A stretch of 64,000 nucleotides of DNA, taken from NCBI GenBank assembly GCA_937801655.1, contig CALMWC010000012.1, positions 1 to 64,000 of the forward strand, written 5' to 3'. The notes under the pieces are model-generated. The model ran no database searches. It was not told the origin of the DNA and was given only the letters and a program-made list of their open reading frames with translations. The position numbers and the translations under genes were made by a program. Each line of letters opens with the position of its first letter. Positions within the stretch are counted from its first letter, which is position 1. Origin of the DNA: an uncultured Gammaproteobacteria bacterium (GTDB taxonomy: Bacteria > Pseudomonadota > Gammaproteobacteria > Steroidobacterales > UBA11654). Shown piece by piece: positions 25,906 through 35,193 of this stretch.

Positions 25906-27219
25906 ATGTTTATATTGGCGGTTAGTGGTTCCGCTATTGGCTTAGGAAATATCTGGAAGTTTCCGTATATTACAGGTGTAAACGGTGGAGGTGCATTTGT
26001 AATAATTTATCTTATATGCATCTTCTCAATTGGATTACCCATCATGATTTCAGAAATTATGATTGGCAGAAAAGGCAGAAGAAACCCCATTACCTCAATG
26101 GAAATCCTAGGTAAAGAGGAAACGGGTAATGGTGTTTGGAAAATTGTCGGTTTTATTGGATTAATGGCTGGATTCTTAATCTTATCATTTTACAGTGTAA
26201 TTGCGGGTTGGACATTCCATTATTTTCTCTTAACACTTCAAGGATTATTCATTGAAACATCTGCTATAGAAGTGAAAACTGTCTTTAATCAATTGACTCA
26301 ATCCATACCCAAGCAATTACTATATCATTCATTTTTTATGATTCTTACAGTTTCTATTATTTCAAAAGGGGTACGAAATGGCCTTGAGAAAGCAGTCTAT
26401 TTCATGATGCCTGCTTTATTAATTATAATGTGTGTATTGCTCTATTATTCAATTACTCAAGGTAATTTCTCAGAAGGAGTATCTTTTTTATTCAAGCCTG
26501 ATTTTTCGATAATAACAGCTTCAACTATACTGGTAGCAATGGGCCATGCTTTTTTTACATTGAGTTTAGGCATGGGCTGTGTCGTCATGTATGGAGCATA
26601 TCTCGAAGAACATGAGTCAATTTTTAAAACCTCTATAATTATTGTTCTATGCGATACTTTTATAGCTTTGTTTGCAGGTTTGATCATATTTCCTATTGTA
26701 TTTGCCAACAATTTAGATCCTGGAGCTGGACCAGGTTTAATTTTTCAAACTCTACCTTTAGCATTTGGTCAGATAAATGGAGGAATTTTATTTGGCGCTT
26801 TATTTTTTGCTTTAATCTCATTTGCTGCCTTAACCTCTGCAATAAGCCTATTAGAGCCTTCAGTTGTTTGGCTAATTGAAAAAAGACAAATAAGACGATC
26901 TACTGCTGCCATTTTAATGGGACTATTAATTTGGTCTATGGGCATATTTACGATTTTATCGTTTAATAATCTCTCCTCTTTTGTATTCTGGAAAGGAACA
27001 ATATTTGATAATATTGACTTCTTAGCTAGCAATATCTTATTACCAATAAGTGGATTACTCTTCACTGTTTTTGCTAGCTGGTTCATGAGTCATAAATCAT
27101 CTAAAAGAGAACTATCAGATACAACTGTATTTGAGTACAATCTTTGGCGTTTTCTAGCCAGATATATAGCGCCATTAGCTGTCATTATAATATTAGTTAA
27201 TTTTATTGGTATTTTTTAG
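25906..27219 (+). CDS. Sodium-dependent transporter, NSS (SNF) family
   Basis: A 437-residue, ~11-12 helix LeuT-fold transporter for amino acids or similar amines driven by Na+. The first helix 'SGSAIGLGNIWKFPYITGVNGGGAF' carries the substrate and sodium site. The first ATG (25906) cuts off conserved residues: the frame upstream is open to 25843 and reads HGHWSSRL, the usual NSS N-terminus. A good ribosome site AAAGGA (25841-25846) is 8 nt before an in-frame ATC at 25855, so initiation may use a non-standard codon there. Confidence 0.88.
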   Translation: MFILAVSGSAIGLGNIWKFPYITGVNGGGAFVIIYLICIFSIGLPIMISEIMIGRKGRRNPITSMEILGKEETGNGVWKIVGFIGLMAGFLILSFYSVIAGWTFHYFLLTLQGLFIETSAIEVKTVFNQLTQSIPKQLLYHSFFMILTVSIISKGVRNGLEKAVYFMMPALLIIMCVLLYYSITQGNFSEGVSFLFKPDFSIITASTILVAMGHAFFTLSLGMGCVVMYGAYLEEHESIFKTSIIIVLCDTFIALFAGLIIFPIVFANNLDPGAGPGLIFQTLPLAFGQINGGILFGALFFALISFAALTSAISLLEPSVVWLIEKRQIRRSTAAILMGLLIWSMGIFTILSFNNLSSFVFWKGTIFDNIDFLASNILLPISGLLFTVFASWFMSHKSSKRELSDTTVFEYNLWRFLARYIAPLAVIIILVNFIGIF

Positions 27220-27222
27220 GTT

Positions 27223-27657
27223 TTGGAATATTTTGAAAAGATAATTCAGATTGAGCAACCAGTTGATAATATCTACAGTATTATTGCAAATATAAATAAT
27301 TATCCTGATTTTTTACCTTTTTGTGATTCATCCACTATTTTATCAACAACCGAAGATGTAATAACAGCAAAAATAGATTTCAACTTCTATAGTCACAAAG
27401 TTTCAATCACCACTGAGAATAAAAATATTAAAAATGAGAGTATTGAAATGAGATTAATGGATGGACCATTCAATTCTTTTAATGCACTTTGGCTGTTTAG
27501 CAAAAATTCATCACATTCAACGAATATTAAATATTCAATGGAATATCAAGCATCAAATCCTATCACTGCAATTCTTATAAAAAAAAATATGAATCTTTTT
27601 ATTGATCTTTTTATTAAAGCTTTTAAAAAACAGATTAAAAAGAAAGAAGTCAGCTAG
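27223..27657 (+). CDS. ratA: RatA-like START/Coq10-domain protein
   Basis: A 144-residue small START-type protein. The pattern 'DNIYSIIANINNYPDFLPFC' matches RatA/Coq10, which binds hydrophobic ligands; E. coli RatA is reported to block 70S formation. The start is TTG, only 3 nt after the NSS stop, with no ATG nearby. smpB-ratA-bamE proximity is the usual gammaproteobacterial arrangement. ratB, often next to it, is missing. Its 3' end overlaps bamE by 4 nt (convergent). Confidence 0.8.
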   Translation: MEYFEKIIQIEQPVDNIYSIIANINNYPDFLPFCDSSTILSTTEDVITAKIDFNFYSHKVSITTENKNIKNESIEMRLMDGPFNSFNALWLFSKNSSHSTNIKYSMEYQASNPITAILIKKNMNLFIDLFIKAFKKQIKKKEVS

Positions 27658-27974
27658 TTGTTAGTCAGAACATCCTTTTCTATTGATGTAACTATTCCAT
27701 CCATAAAATTCACTATTAACCAATAACGCTGACTATCTTCGGTATCATCAGCATTCATTCGAGGCTGATATAGATAAATATAATCCCATCGTTCAGACTC
27801 ATAAGGGGTCCCCAAGACTGGTCCGCCAAGTAAATATCTAATCTGGCTTTTTGTCATTCCAATCTCAATACGATCAAGATTTTCTAAATTTAATAGATTT
27901 CCTTGTTGTAGATTTGGTCTATAAACACAAGAGACATTTAAAATGACTACAATCAATAACAGCAATGTTTTCAT
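27654..27974 (-). CDS. bamE: Outer-membrane assembly lipoprotein BamE
   Basis: About 106 residues, lipobox 'LNVSC'. 'NLENLDRIEIGMTKSQIRYLLGGPVLGTP' is the SmpA/OmlA core, followed by 'RWDYIYLYQ' and 'YWLIVNFMDGIVTSIE'. Part of the BAM complex in the outer membrane. I chose ATG 27974 over 27986 because AAAGGA lies 10-11 nt upstream of it and the signal peptide then begins 'MKTLLLL'. Confidence 0.93.
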   Translation of the reverse strand: MKTLLLLIVVILNVSCVYRPNLQQGNLLNLENLDRIEIGMTKSQIRYLLGGPVLGTPYESERWDYIYLYQPRMNADDTEDSQRYWLIVNFMDGIVTSIEKDVLTNN

Positions 27975-27993
27975 ATTCTGACACATCCTTTAT

Positions 27994-28881
27994 TTAATTC
28001 TTTTTTTTATTAGATCCCCATAATAACTTAGATCTTAGCACATCAAAATAATCATAATCTTCTGGATGAATAAGCTTTATCGGTTTTCTTATAGTATTAA
28101 TTACAATAGTCTCTCCTTGCTTAATCTCGTAATTAGAATCTCCATCCAATGCAATTTCTGCAATTTCACCAGTATTCAATATTGGTTCTATTAAAATTTC
28201 TGAATGAGAAGGTATAACCATGGGTCTATCATTAAGAGAATGAGGGCAAATAGGGACTAATATTAATGCTTCGACATCGGGTTTCAGTATTGGTCCACCA
28301 CAACTTAAGGAATACGCTGTCGATCCTGTAGGAGTAGAGACAATAAAACCATCTCCTTCATGTTGATTAATGTAGTTACCATCTATAGAAGTAGTAACTT
28401 TCATCATACGACCAGTTTCTTTTCTCCTTATAGCTACATCATTGAGGGCGATACCTATAGAATCCTGAGTACCGTTTTTATTGATTATGGTTTCAATAAG
28501 TAACCTGTCTTCAGTTATAAATTTACCAGATATAAAGTCATTTATAGTTTTATTTGCATCTGAGGGATTGATATCAGTTAAAAAACCTAGTCTGCCTTTA
28601 TTAATACCAGTGACTGGAATTTGATGTATATGTGAAAGTTTAGCAGACTTAAGCATTGTTCCATCTCCACCTATAGAAATTATTAGGTCGCATTGATGTA
28701 TTTCTGATTCATTGATGACTTTCACCTGATCAATTGCAGTAATATTATTAGATAAAGATGAATCAAATATTTTAATAGATATTTTATGACTGAAATTTTT
28801 TTGAAGAATACTTTTTAAGCTATCAACTGAATTTTTATCGCTTGTATTGAGCACGAAAAGAATATTTTTAAAACTTATCAT
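27994..28881 (-). CDS. nadK: NAD kinase
   Basis: A 295-residue cytosolic enzyme making NADP from NAD and ATP. 'SIGGDGTMLKSA' (GGDG), 'PVTGINKGRLGFL' and 'TPTGSTAYSLSCGGPI' are all intact. Divergent from hrcA with 80 nt to its likely start. recN, usually adjacent in gammaproteobacteria, is absent here. Confidence 0.95.
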   Translation of the reverse strand: MISFKNILFVLNTSDKNSVDSLKSILQKNFSHKISIKIFDSSLSNNITAIDQVKVINESEIHQCDLIISIGGDGTMLKSAKLSHIHQIPVTGINKGRLGFLTDINPSDANKTINDFISGKFITEDRLLIETIINKNGTQDSIGIALNDVAIRRKETGRMMKVTTSIDGNYINQHEGDGFIVSTPTGSTAYSLSCGGPILKPDVEALILVPICPHSLNDRPMVIPSHSEILIEPILNTGEIAEIALDGDSNYEIKQGETIVINTIRKPIKLIHPEDYDYFDVLRSKLLWGSNKKKN

Positions 28882-28892
28882 TGATATTGTTC

Positions 28893-28921
28893 TTGACTAG
28901 TTATTATTAATTGGAAATGAT
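28893..28921 (+). promoter_or_regulatory. Possible sigma-70 promoter of hrcA
   Basis: TTGACT (28893-28898), 17-nt spacer, AATGAT (28916-28921), a 5/6 and 4/6 match. It would place the transcript start near 28928, downstream of the TTG at 28911 and so favour ATG 28962 as the hrcA start. No CIRCE (TTAGCACTC repeat) is seen here. Confidence 0.35.
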
Positions 28922-28961
28922 AACAAATTATTATGATCTAAGTTTAGGACTATTATTTTGT

Positions 28962-30005
28962 ATGGAAAGTCGAGATAACAAATTACCATCAGGAAGAGCT
29001 AAAGACATCTTATCAGTCATTATTAATAAGTATATAGCTGAAGGAATACCAATTGGGTCTAAAAACCTATCCTTGTCTGATCAAATAGATTTAAGTCCGG
29101 CATCAATTAGAAATGTTATGTCAGATCTAGAAAACTTAGGCTTTATAACTGCTCCTCATACTTCAGCTGGCAGAGTACCAACATCCAAAGGCTATCGTTT
29201 CTTTATAGATAGTTTACTTCAACTCCAACCAGTAAATGATAAGGAAGTTGAATCGATTAAACAAAAAGTAATCAATAAAGATTCAAACAGCAGAGAGTTA
29301 GCTAAAAATATATCATCTACTTTATCTGCAATTACTCAGTTAGCGGGTATTGTTACAGTACCTAAACAAGATGTATCCCGATTAAAGGAGCTAGATTTTA
29401 TACCTTTATCGGAGAATAGAATATTAGCTATTTTAGTCATAAATGACTCAGAAGTTGAAAATAGAGTCTTGCAAATGAAAAGAGAGTACAGTCGCGATGA
29501 ATTGAGACTCACTTCTAATTATATTAATCAAAACTACATAGGTAGAAGCTTCCATTACATTAAAAATGATTTACTAAGTCAGCTAAAAAGAACAAAAGAA
29601 TTGGCTAATACTTTAATGAATGACATAGTAAATATTGCTGAAGAAGTTTCAGAAGATAATAATTCAGATGAATACATTCTCAGTGGTGAGAATAGGCTTC
29701 TAGACTTTGATGAACTATCCGATATAAAAGAACTCAAATCTTTATTTGATGCTTTTAATGAAAAACAAGAAATACTTCACCTTTTAGATAAAAGTATGTC
29801 TTCAAGTAACATACAAATCTTTATTGGAGAAGAATCTGGTTATAAAATGTTTAATAATTGCAGCTTGATAACTTCTCCATATACAACTGAGGATGGTGCT
29901 ATAGGGGTTCTAGGTGTTATTGGGCCAACTCGAATTGCCTACCAAAAAGTAATACCTATAGTCGATATTACTGCAAAAATATTAAGTCAATCATTGAAAA
30001 TATAA
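28962..30005 (+). CDS. hrcA: Heat-inducible transcription repressor HrcA
   Basis: A 347-residue (from ATG 28962) repressor of heat-shock genes. N-terminal winged helix 'DILSVIINKYIAEGIPIGS' and 'SPASIRNVMSDLENLGFITAPHTSAGRVPTSKGYRFFID', then a GAF-like domain ending 'GVLGVIGPTRIAYQKVIPIVDITAKIL'. It should bind CIRCE inverted repeats, but none is visible in the operon. The track start TTG 28911 adds 17 unconserved residues. First gene of hrcA-grpE-dnaK-dnaJ, a basal gammaproteobacterial order. Confidence 0.93.
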   Translation: MESRDNKLPSGRAKDILSVIINKYIAEGIPIGSKNLSLSDQIDLSPASIRNVMSDLENLGFITAPHTSAGRVPTSKGYRFFIDSLLQLQPVNDKEVESIKQKVINKDSNSRELAKNISSTLSAITQLAGIVTVPKQDVSRLKELDFIPLSENRILAILVINDSEVENRVLQMKREYSRDELRLTSNYINQNYIGRSFHYIKNDLLSQLKRTKELANTLMNDIVNIAEEVSEDNNSDEYILSGENRLLDFDELSDIKELKSLFDAFNEKQEILHLLDKSMSSSNIQIFIGEESGYKMFNNCSLITSPYTTEDGAIGVLGVIGPTRIAYQKVIPIVDITAKILSQSLKI

Positions 30006-30038
30006 AATTCAACCTTATACAGTATATGAGGAAATATT

Positions 30039-30614
30039 ATGAATGAAGAAATTAAAGAAGAGATTTTTAATAAAGATGATGAGCTCATTGATCCAATAAC
30101 AGATCAAAATAATGAAGAAATCATTGATGAATCATTAGAACAGACAACTGATCCCTTACTCTTAGCTCAAAAAGAAGCTAAAGAAAATTGGGATAAAGTA
30201 CTAAGATTGCAAGCTGAAATTGAAAATCTTAGAAAACGTACTTTCAAAGATATTGAAAATGCAAGCAGAGGCTCTATAGAAAGAGTGATACAAGAAATTC
30301 TTCCTGTTTTAGATAGTTTTGAGTTAGGTGTAAAGGTTGACACATCAACAAAAGAAGGTGTAGAAACATTCATAGAAGGACAAACTTCAACATTTAAACT
30401 ACTAAAGAGTGTTTTAGAAAAACTTTCAATAGAGACAATCGATCCAAAAGACATGCAATATGATCCATCCTTTCATGAAGTTATAATGATGGTGGAAGAC
30501 AAGAATGTAAAACCAGGATACATTACTGAAGTTATTCAAAAAGGCTATAGGCTACAGCAACGTTTACTGCGACCAGCAAGAGTTATAGTCAGTTCTGATG
30601 TTAAAAAAAAGTAA
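30039..30614 (+). CDS. grpE: Nucleotide exchange factor GrpE
   Basis: A 191-residue cochaperone that releases ADP from DnaK. Acidic disordered start, long coiled coil ('KEAKENWDKVLRLQAEIENLRKRTFKDIE'), then a beta domain ending 'KPGYITEVIQKGYRLQQRLLRPARVIVS'. Ribosome site GAGGAAAT precedes the ATG, 33 nt after hrcA. Same operon as hrcA; dnaK has an extra promoter between. Confidence 0.96.
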   Translation: MNEEIKEEIFNKDDELIDPITDQNNEEIIDESLEQTTDPLLLAQKEAKENWDKVLRLQAEIENLRKRTFKDIENASRGSIERVIQEILPVLDSFELGVKVDTSTKEGVETFIEGQTSTFKLLKSVLEKLSIETIDPKDMQYDPSFHEVIMMVEDKNVKPGYITEVIQKGYRLQQRLLRPARVIVSSDVKKK

Positions 30615-30623
30615 TAGCTTAAC

Positions 30624-30649
30624 CTTGAAAAAATTCTACTCGTTCATAT
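30624..30649 (+). promoter_or_regulatory. Sigma-32-like heat-shock promoter before dnaK
   Basis: CTTGAAA (30624-30630, exact -35 consensus), 11 nt, then GTTCATAT (consensus CCCCATnT, matching the CAT core). It lies about 35 nt before the dnaK ATG. It would give a DnaK-DnaJ transcript independent of hrcA-grpE. The -10 match is only partial. Confidence 0.45.
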
Positions 30650-30683
30650 AAAGAGATTAACTAATATTTTTTTGGAGTTAATT

Positions 30684-32654
30684 ATGTCTAGAGTTATAGG
30701 TATAGATTTAGGAACAACAAATTCATGTGTTGCCATTATGGATGGTGACCAAGCAAAAGTAATTGAAAACAGTGAAGGCGATAGAACAACACCTTCTATA
30801 GTTGCATACACCAATGAAGATGATAGATCTTTAGTAGGGCAATCAGCAAAAAGACAAGCAGTTAGCAATCCAGAAAACACATTATTTGCTATCAAACGGC
30901 TTATTGGTCGAAAATTTGATGACAACTTAGTAAAAAAAGATATGGATAAAATTCCATATAAAATTATAAAAGCTAAAAATGGAGATGCTTGGGTTACTGC
31001 TAATAACAAAGAATTATCACCACCAGCAATCTCAGCAGAGATTTTAAGAAAAATGAAGGAAACAGCAGAAAGCTATCTAGGAGAATCTATAACTGAAGCA
31101 GTAGTAACAGTTCCTGCATATTTTAATGACTCTCAAAGACAGGCGACTAAAGATGCAGGTAAAATTGCAGGATTGGATGTTAAAAGGATTATCAATGAAC
31201 CAACTGCAGCAGCCCTAGCTTATGGCCTCGATAAAAAAAGAGGCGATAGAAAAATAGCTGTGTATGATCTTGGTGGAGGAACGTTTGATGTTTCAATCAT
31301 AGAAATAGCTGATGTAGATGGAGAGAATCAGTTTGAAGTACTAGCAACGAATGGAGATACATTCCTGGGTGGTGAAGACTTTGATCGAAGAATTATGGAA
31401 CATTTATTATCAGAATTTACTAACCAAACAGGCATGGACATTAATAATGATGCTCAAGCAGTTCAACGATTGAAAGAAGCAGCTGAAAAAGCAAAAATTG
31501 AATTATCTAATCAAGCTCAAACAGATATTAACTTGCCATATTTAACTGCAGATTCATCGGGTCCAAAGCATTTAAATATGACTCTAACGAGAGCAAAGCT
31601 TGAATCTCTTGTTGAAGATCTAGTGGTTCAGACTATTGAGCCTTGTAAAACAGCCTTAAAAGATGCTGGATTGAAAGTCTCTGATATCAATGATGTTATT
31701 CTTGTTGGTGGCCAAACAAGAATGCCTAAAGTTCAAGATGAAGTGAAGTCATTCTTTGGCCAAGACCCAAGAAAAGATGTTAATCCTGATGAAGCAGTTG
31801 CTATTGGAGCTGGAATTCAAGGAGGAGTTCTTTCAGGTGATGTTAAAGACGTTTTACTTCTTGATGTAACTCCACTATCACTAGGAATTGAAACATTGGG
31901 TGGTGTTACAACAAAACTGATTGAAAAGAACACTACCATCCCAACAAAAGCAGATCAGGTTTTCTCCACAGCTGAGGATAATCAAACTGCAGTAACGATC
32001 CATGTATTGCAAGGAGAAAGAGAAAGAGCTCAAGACAATAAGTCACTGGGTAGATTTGATCTAACTGACATTCCAGCTAAACCGAGAGGATTACCTCAAA
32101 TTGAAGTTATTTTTGATATTGATGCCAATGGAATCATTAATGTTTCTGCTAAAGATAAAGAAACAGGAAAAGAACAAAAAATTGTCATACAAGCATCTAG
32201 TGGTCTTTCAGATGAAGAAATTGAGAAGATGATCTCAGAAGCTGAATCAAATGCTGAAGAAGATAAGATATTCAGGGAAACTGTTGATATTAAGAATCAA
32301 GGTGATCAACTAGTTCATGCAACTGAAAAAACACTGGAAGATTTAGGTGAAAAAGTTGAAGCTGAAGAAAGAGCTAACATTGAGTCTGCTATAGCTGAAT
32401 TAAAAGATGCACTGAAAGAACAGGATAAAGACATTATTGAAGCTAAAATAAAAACATTAAGTGAAGCATCTGTTGGCATGGCACAAAAAGCTTTTGAAGA
32501 AGCACAGTCTAAAGCCAATGATGACAATACAACCTCTGATGAAAAAAAAGCAGAAGACGTAGTTGATGCAGAATACGAAGAAGTAAAAGAAGAACAAAAG
32601 AAAAAGAAGAAGAGAAAAAAGAAGAGAAAGAAGAAGAAAAATAATTATAATTAA
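30684..32654 (+). CDS. dnaK: Chaperone DnaK (Hsp70)
   Basis: A 656-residue Hsp70. '[13 protein letters not shown]' opens the ATPase domain, '[14 protein letters not shown]' is the phosphate 2 loop, and the substrate-binding domain with lid follows. ATG 30684 with GGAG is the start; TTG 30672 is not. After the usual end '[15 protein letters not shown]' the chain gains an unusual polybasic tail ([18 protein letters not shown]). The -1 frame from 32597 instead encodes an acidic tail ([15 protein letters not shown]) ending at TAA 32642-32644, so a missing A in the A4 run at 32596-32599 is suspected. Confidence 0.97.
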   Translation: MSRVIGIDLGTTNSCVAIMDGDQAKVIENSEGDRTTPSIVAYTNEDDRSLVGQSAKRQAVSNPENTLFAIKRLIGRKFDDNLVKKDMDKIPYKIIKAKNGDAWVTANNKELSPPAISAEILRKMKETAESYLGESITEAVVTVPAYFNDSQRQATKDAGKIAGLDVKRIINEPTAAALAYGLDKKRGDRKIAVYDLGGGTFDVSIIEIADVDGENQFEVLATNGDTFLGGEDFDRRIMEHLLSEFTNQTGMDINNDAQAVQRLKEAAEKAKIELSNQAQTDINLPYLTADSSGPKHLNMTLTRAKLESLVEDLVVQTIEPCKTALKDAGLKVSDINDVILVGGQTRMPKVQDEVKSFFGQDPRKDVNPDEAVAIGAGIQGGVLSGDVKDVLLLDVTPLSLGIETLGGVTTKLIEKNTTIPTKADQVFSTAEDNQTAVTIHVLQGERERAQDNKSLGRFDLTDIPAKPRGLPQIEVIFDIDANGIINVSAKDKETGKEQKIVIQASSGLSDEEIEKMISEAESNAEEDKIFRETVDIKNQGDQLVHATEKTLEDLGEKVEAEERANIESAIAELKDALKEQDKDIIEAKIKTLSEASVGMAQKAFEEAQSKANDDNTTSDEKKAEDVVDAEYEEVKEEQKKKKKRKKKRKKKKNNYN

Positions 32655-32673
32655 TTCTACTTATTAAATTAAT

Positions 32674-32699
32674 ATAGGGCAGGTAATAACTTGCCCTAT
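32674..32699 (+). other. Hairpin between dnaK and dnaJ
   Basis: ATAGGGCA, 10-nt loop, TGCCCTAT: perfect 8-bp stem 20 nt after the dnaK stop and 20 nt before the dnaJ ATG. There is no U-run, so it may serve mRNA processing or stability that sets DnaK above DnaJ, or partial termination. Confidence 0.45.
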
Positions 32700-32718
32700 C
32701 TATATTTGGACCGTTTAA

Positions 32719-33855
32719 ATGAGCAAAACAGATTATTACAAGACTTTGGGAATTGAAAAAAACTCAAGTGAACCAGAGATAAAAAAAGCTTATCGAAAAA
32801 AGGCAATGAAATATCATCCAGATCGAAACCCAGATGATAAAAACTCTGAAAGTAAATTTAAAGAAGCCAAAGAAGCCTATGAGGTTTTATCAGATCCTCA
32901 AAAAAGAAACGCATACGATCAATTTGGCCATGCAGGTATTAATAGTCAAGGAGGTATGGGAGGGGGCTTTAATTCTGGTGACTCTTTTAATGACATTTTT
33001 GGAGACATGTTTGGAGATATATTTGGTGGAAGAAGAGGTGGCAATCAACAAAATCAATCCCAAAGAGGCTCAGATTTAAGATATGAACTTACTTTGGACC
33101 TAGAGCAAGCAGTATTTGGCGACAAAGTCAGTATTGATATACCATCACTTAGTACTTGCGAACCTTGCAAGGGAAGTGGTGCAAAACCAGGAACATCTCC
33201 AACAACATGTCAACAATGTGATGGCAGGGGAAATGTTAGAGTGCAACAAGGATTTTTTACACTTCAACAAACCTGCCCACAATGCAGAGGAGCTGGTCAA
33301 ACAATAAATGACCCTTGTCAAAGTTGTTCTGGGCAAGGAAGAATTCAAAAGCAAAGAACTATATCAATTAAAATACCAGCAGGTGTAGATCAAAATGACA
33401 GAGTCAGACTATCCAGTGAAGGAGAAGCAGGAATTAAAGGCGGCCCATCGGGTGACTTATTTGTAGATATAAATATCAGAGAGCATCAAATATTTCAAAG
33501 AGAAGGAAGTAATCTCTTCTGTGAAGTACCTACTAGATTTTCTACAGCTGTATTAGGGGGAGTCTTAAAGGTACCCACAATAGATGGTGCTGTAAACCTA
33601 ACAATTCCTGAAGAAACACAATCTGGTAAAGTATTTAGACTTAGAGGAAAAGGTATTAAATCTTATCGCGATAGAAGCATTGGTGACCTATACTGCACGG
33701 TTCAAATTGAAACACCAGTTAGTTTAAATAAAAAACAAAAAAAATTATTAGAAGAATTTGAACATTCACTTAACTCGAGTTCCAAAGAGCATCGCCCTAA
33801 TAGACATGATTGGAAAGCTAGTGTAAAAAGTTTTTTTGATAATCTAGGTATTTAG
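32719..33855 (+). CDS. dnaJ: Chaperone DnaJ (Hsp40, type I)
   Basis: A 378-residue cochaperone stimulating DnaK ATPase. J domain with '[10 protein letters not shown]' (HPD), G/F-rich linker ('[13 protein letters not shown]' style), then four CxxCxGxG repeats ('CEPCKGSG', 'CQQCDGRG', 'CPQCRGAG', 'CQSCSGQG') binding two zinc ions, and the C-terminal substrate-binding domain. All motifs are intact. Last gene of the chaperone operon. Confidence 0.97.
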   Translation: MSKTDYYKTLGIEKNSSEPEIKKAYRKKAMKYHPDRNPDDKNSESKFKEAKEAYEVLSDPQKRNAYDQFGHAGINSQGGMGGGFNSGDSFNDIFGDMFGDIFGGRRGGNQQNQSQRGSDLRYELTLDLEQAVFGDKVSIDIPSLSTCEPCKGSGAKPGTSPTTCQQCDGRGNVRVQQGFFTLQQTCPQCRGAGQTINDPCQSCSGQGRIQKQRTISIKIPAGVDQNDRVRLSSEGEAGIKGGPSGDLFVDINIREHQIFQREGSNLFCEVPTRFSTAVLGGVLKVPTIDGAVNLTIPEETQSGKVFRLRGKGIKSYRDRSIGDLYCTVQIETPVSLNKKQKKLLEEFEHSLNSSSKEHRPNRHDWKASVKSFFDNLGI

Positions 33856-34041
33856 TTAGAAAACCAGAAGCAGACTCTTTACTAATTACATACCTAATGC
33901 ACCTCTGAATATTATTCCTGCAATCTTTCTTGCTATTATTCTTTTTTATCTTGCTGATCTACCTTTTTGAACCCATATAAATTAAAGAGTGACATCATCC
34001 TAATTTATCTCTAAGATATTACGGGTTCCAACCATTTTTTC

Positions 34042-34075
34042 AGGAAGAACCTTTTTAAAGGCTCTTCCTTTTTTT
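34042..34075 (+). terminator. Intrinsic terminator/attenuator in the carA leader
   Basis: AGGAAGA-ACC, loop TTTTTAAA, GGC-TCTTCCT followed by seven T. It lies in the 240-nt gap between dnaJ and carA, 20 nt before the carA start codon. It may end the chaperone transcript or act as an attenuator for carAB. A possible TATAAA -10 box near 33976 would put it inside the carA leader. Nothing else is recognised in the gap. Confidence 0.65.
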
Positions 34076-34095
34076 AAATAAAGGGATATAAAAAA

Positions 34096-35193
34096 TTGAA
34101 AACAGCAGTTTTGGCACTTGAAGACGGTACCTTTTTCAAAGGAATTTCAATAGGTGCTATGGGTAATTCAACAGGAGAAGTTGTATTCAATACAGCCATG
34201 ACGGGGTATCAAGAGATCTTAACGGATCCTTCATACTACAAACAAATAGTCACTTTGACCTATCCACATATAGGTAATACAGGGACTAACAATGAAGACT
34301 ATGAAAGCAGAAAATCTTTTGCTGCTGGCCTAGTGATCAGAGAGGCTTCACTTTTATCCAGTAGTTGGAGAAATGAAACAGATTTTAGAGATTTTTTAAT
34401 AAATGAAAATATTGTTGCAATAGCAGACATAGACACAAGAAAATTAACAAATCATATTCGAAGAGTAGGTTCATTAGCAGGACACATTACAACTGATACA
34501 AACGATGTTGATCATGCAATAAGTAAAGCAAAATTATTTCCTGGACTCAATGGTATGGATTTAGCAAAAGAAGTATCTACAAAAATAAATTATGAGTTCG
34601 AATCTAAACAAGACAATCATACAAAAGATCATTTAACAATTGTTGCTTATGATTTTGGTATTAAAAAAAATATTATAAATATATTAAGTAAGTTTGGTTG
34701 CAAAATAATAATTGTCCCTGCACAGACAAAAACTGATGAAGTATTATCTATGAAACCAGATGGAATATTTTTATCCAACGGTCCTGGTGATCCTGAACCA
34801 TGTATTTATGCAATTGAATCCATCAAAGAATATCTCAATAAGAAAATACCCATATTTGGTATTTGTCTTGGACATCAGCTATTAGCTATTGCTAGTGGAG
34901 CTAAAACAGTAAAAATGAAATTCGGTCATCATGGTGCTAATCATCCCGTAAAAGATCTGTCAACTGGAAGTGTACTAATTACTAGTCAAAATCATGGTTT
35001 TACAGTTGATGAAATGACAATACCTTCGAATGTTAAAATTACACATAGATCTCTTTTTGATAACTCAGTTCAAGGAATAGAATTGAAGGATTCACCAGCT
35101 TATGGATTCCAAGGTCATCCTGAAGCAAGTCCAGGTCCACATGATGTTTCATATTTATTTGAAAAATTTATAAAGCTTATGAGTAATGCCTAA
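34096..35193 (+). CDS. carA: Carbamoyl-phosphate synthase small subunit
   Basis: A 365-residue glutaminase subunit supplying ammonia to CarB for pyrimidine and arginine synthesis. N-terminal CPSase domain '[42 protein letters not shown]', then class I glutaminase: nucleophile Cys in '[10 protein letters not shown]' and '[12 protein letters not shown]' His/Glu. The start is TTG, supported by AAAGGG 8-9 nt upstream and the normal family start. Overlaps carB by 8 nt. Confidence 0.95.
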   Translation: MKTAVLALEDGTFFKGISIGAMGNSTGEVVFNTAMTGYQEILTDPSYYKQIVTLTYPHIGNTGTNNEDYESRKSFAAGLVIREASLLSSSWRNETDFRDFLINENIVAIADIDTRKLTNHIRRVGSLAGHITTDTNDVDHAISKAKLFPGLNGMDLAKEVSTKINYEFESKQDNHTKDHLTIVAYDFGIKKNIINILSKFGCKIIIVPAQTKTDEVLSMKPDGIFLSNGPGDPEPCIYAIESIKEYLNKKIPIFGICLGHQLLAIASGAKTVKMKFGHHGANHPVKDLSTGSVLITSQNHGFTVDEMTIPSNVKITHRSLFDNSVQGIELKDSPAYGFQGHPEASPGPHDVSYLFEKFIKLMSNA

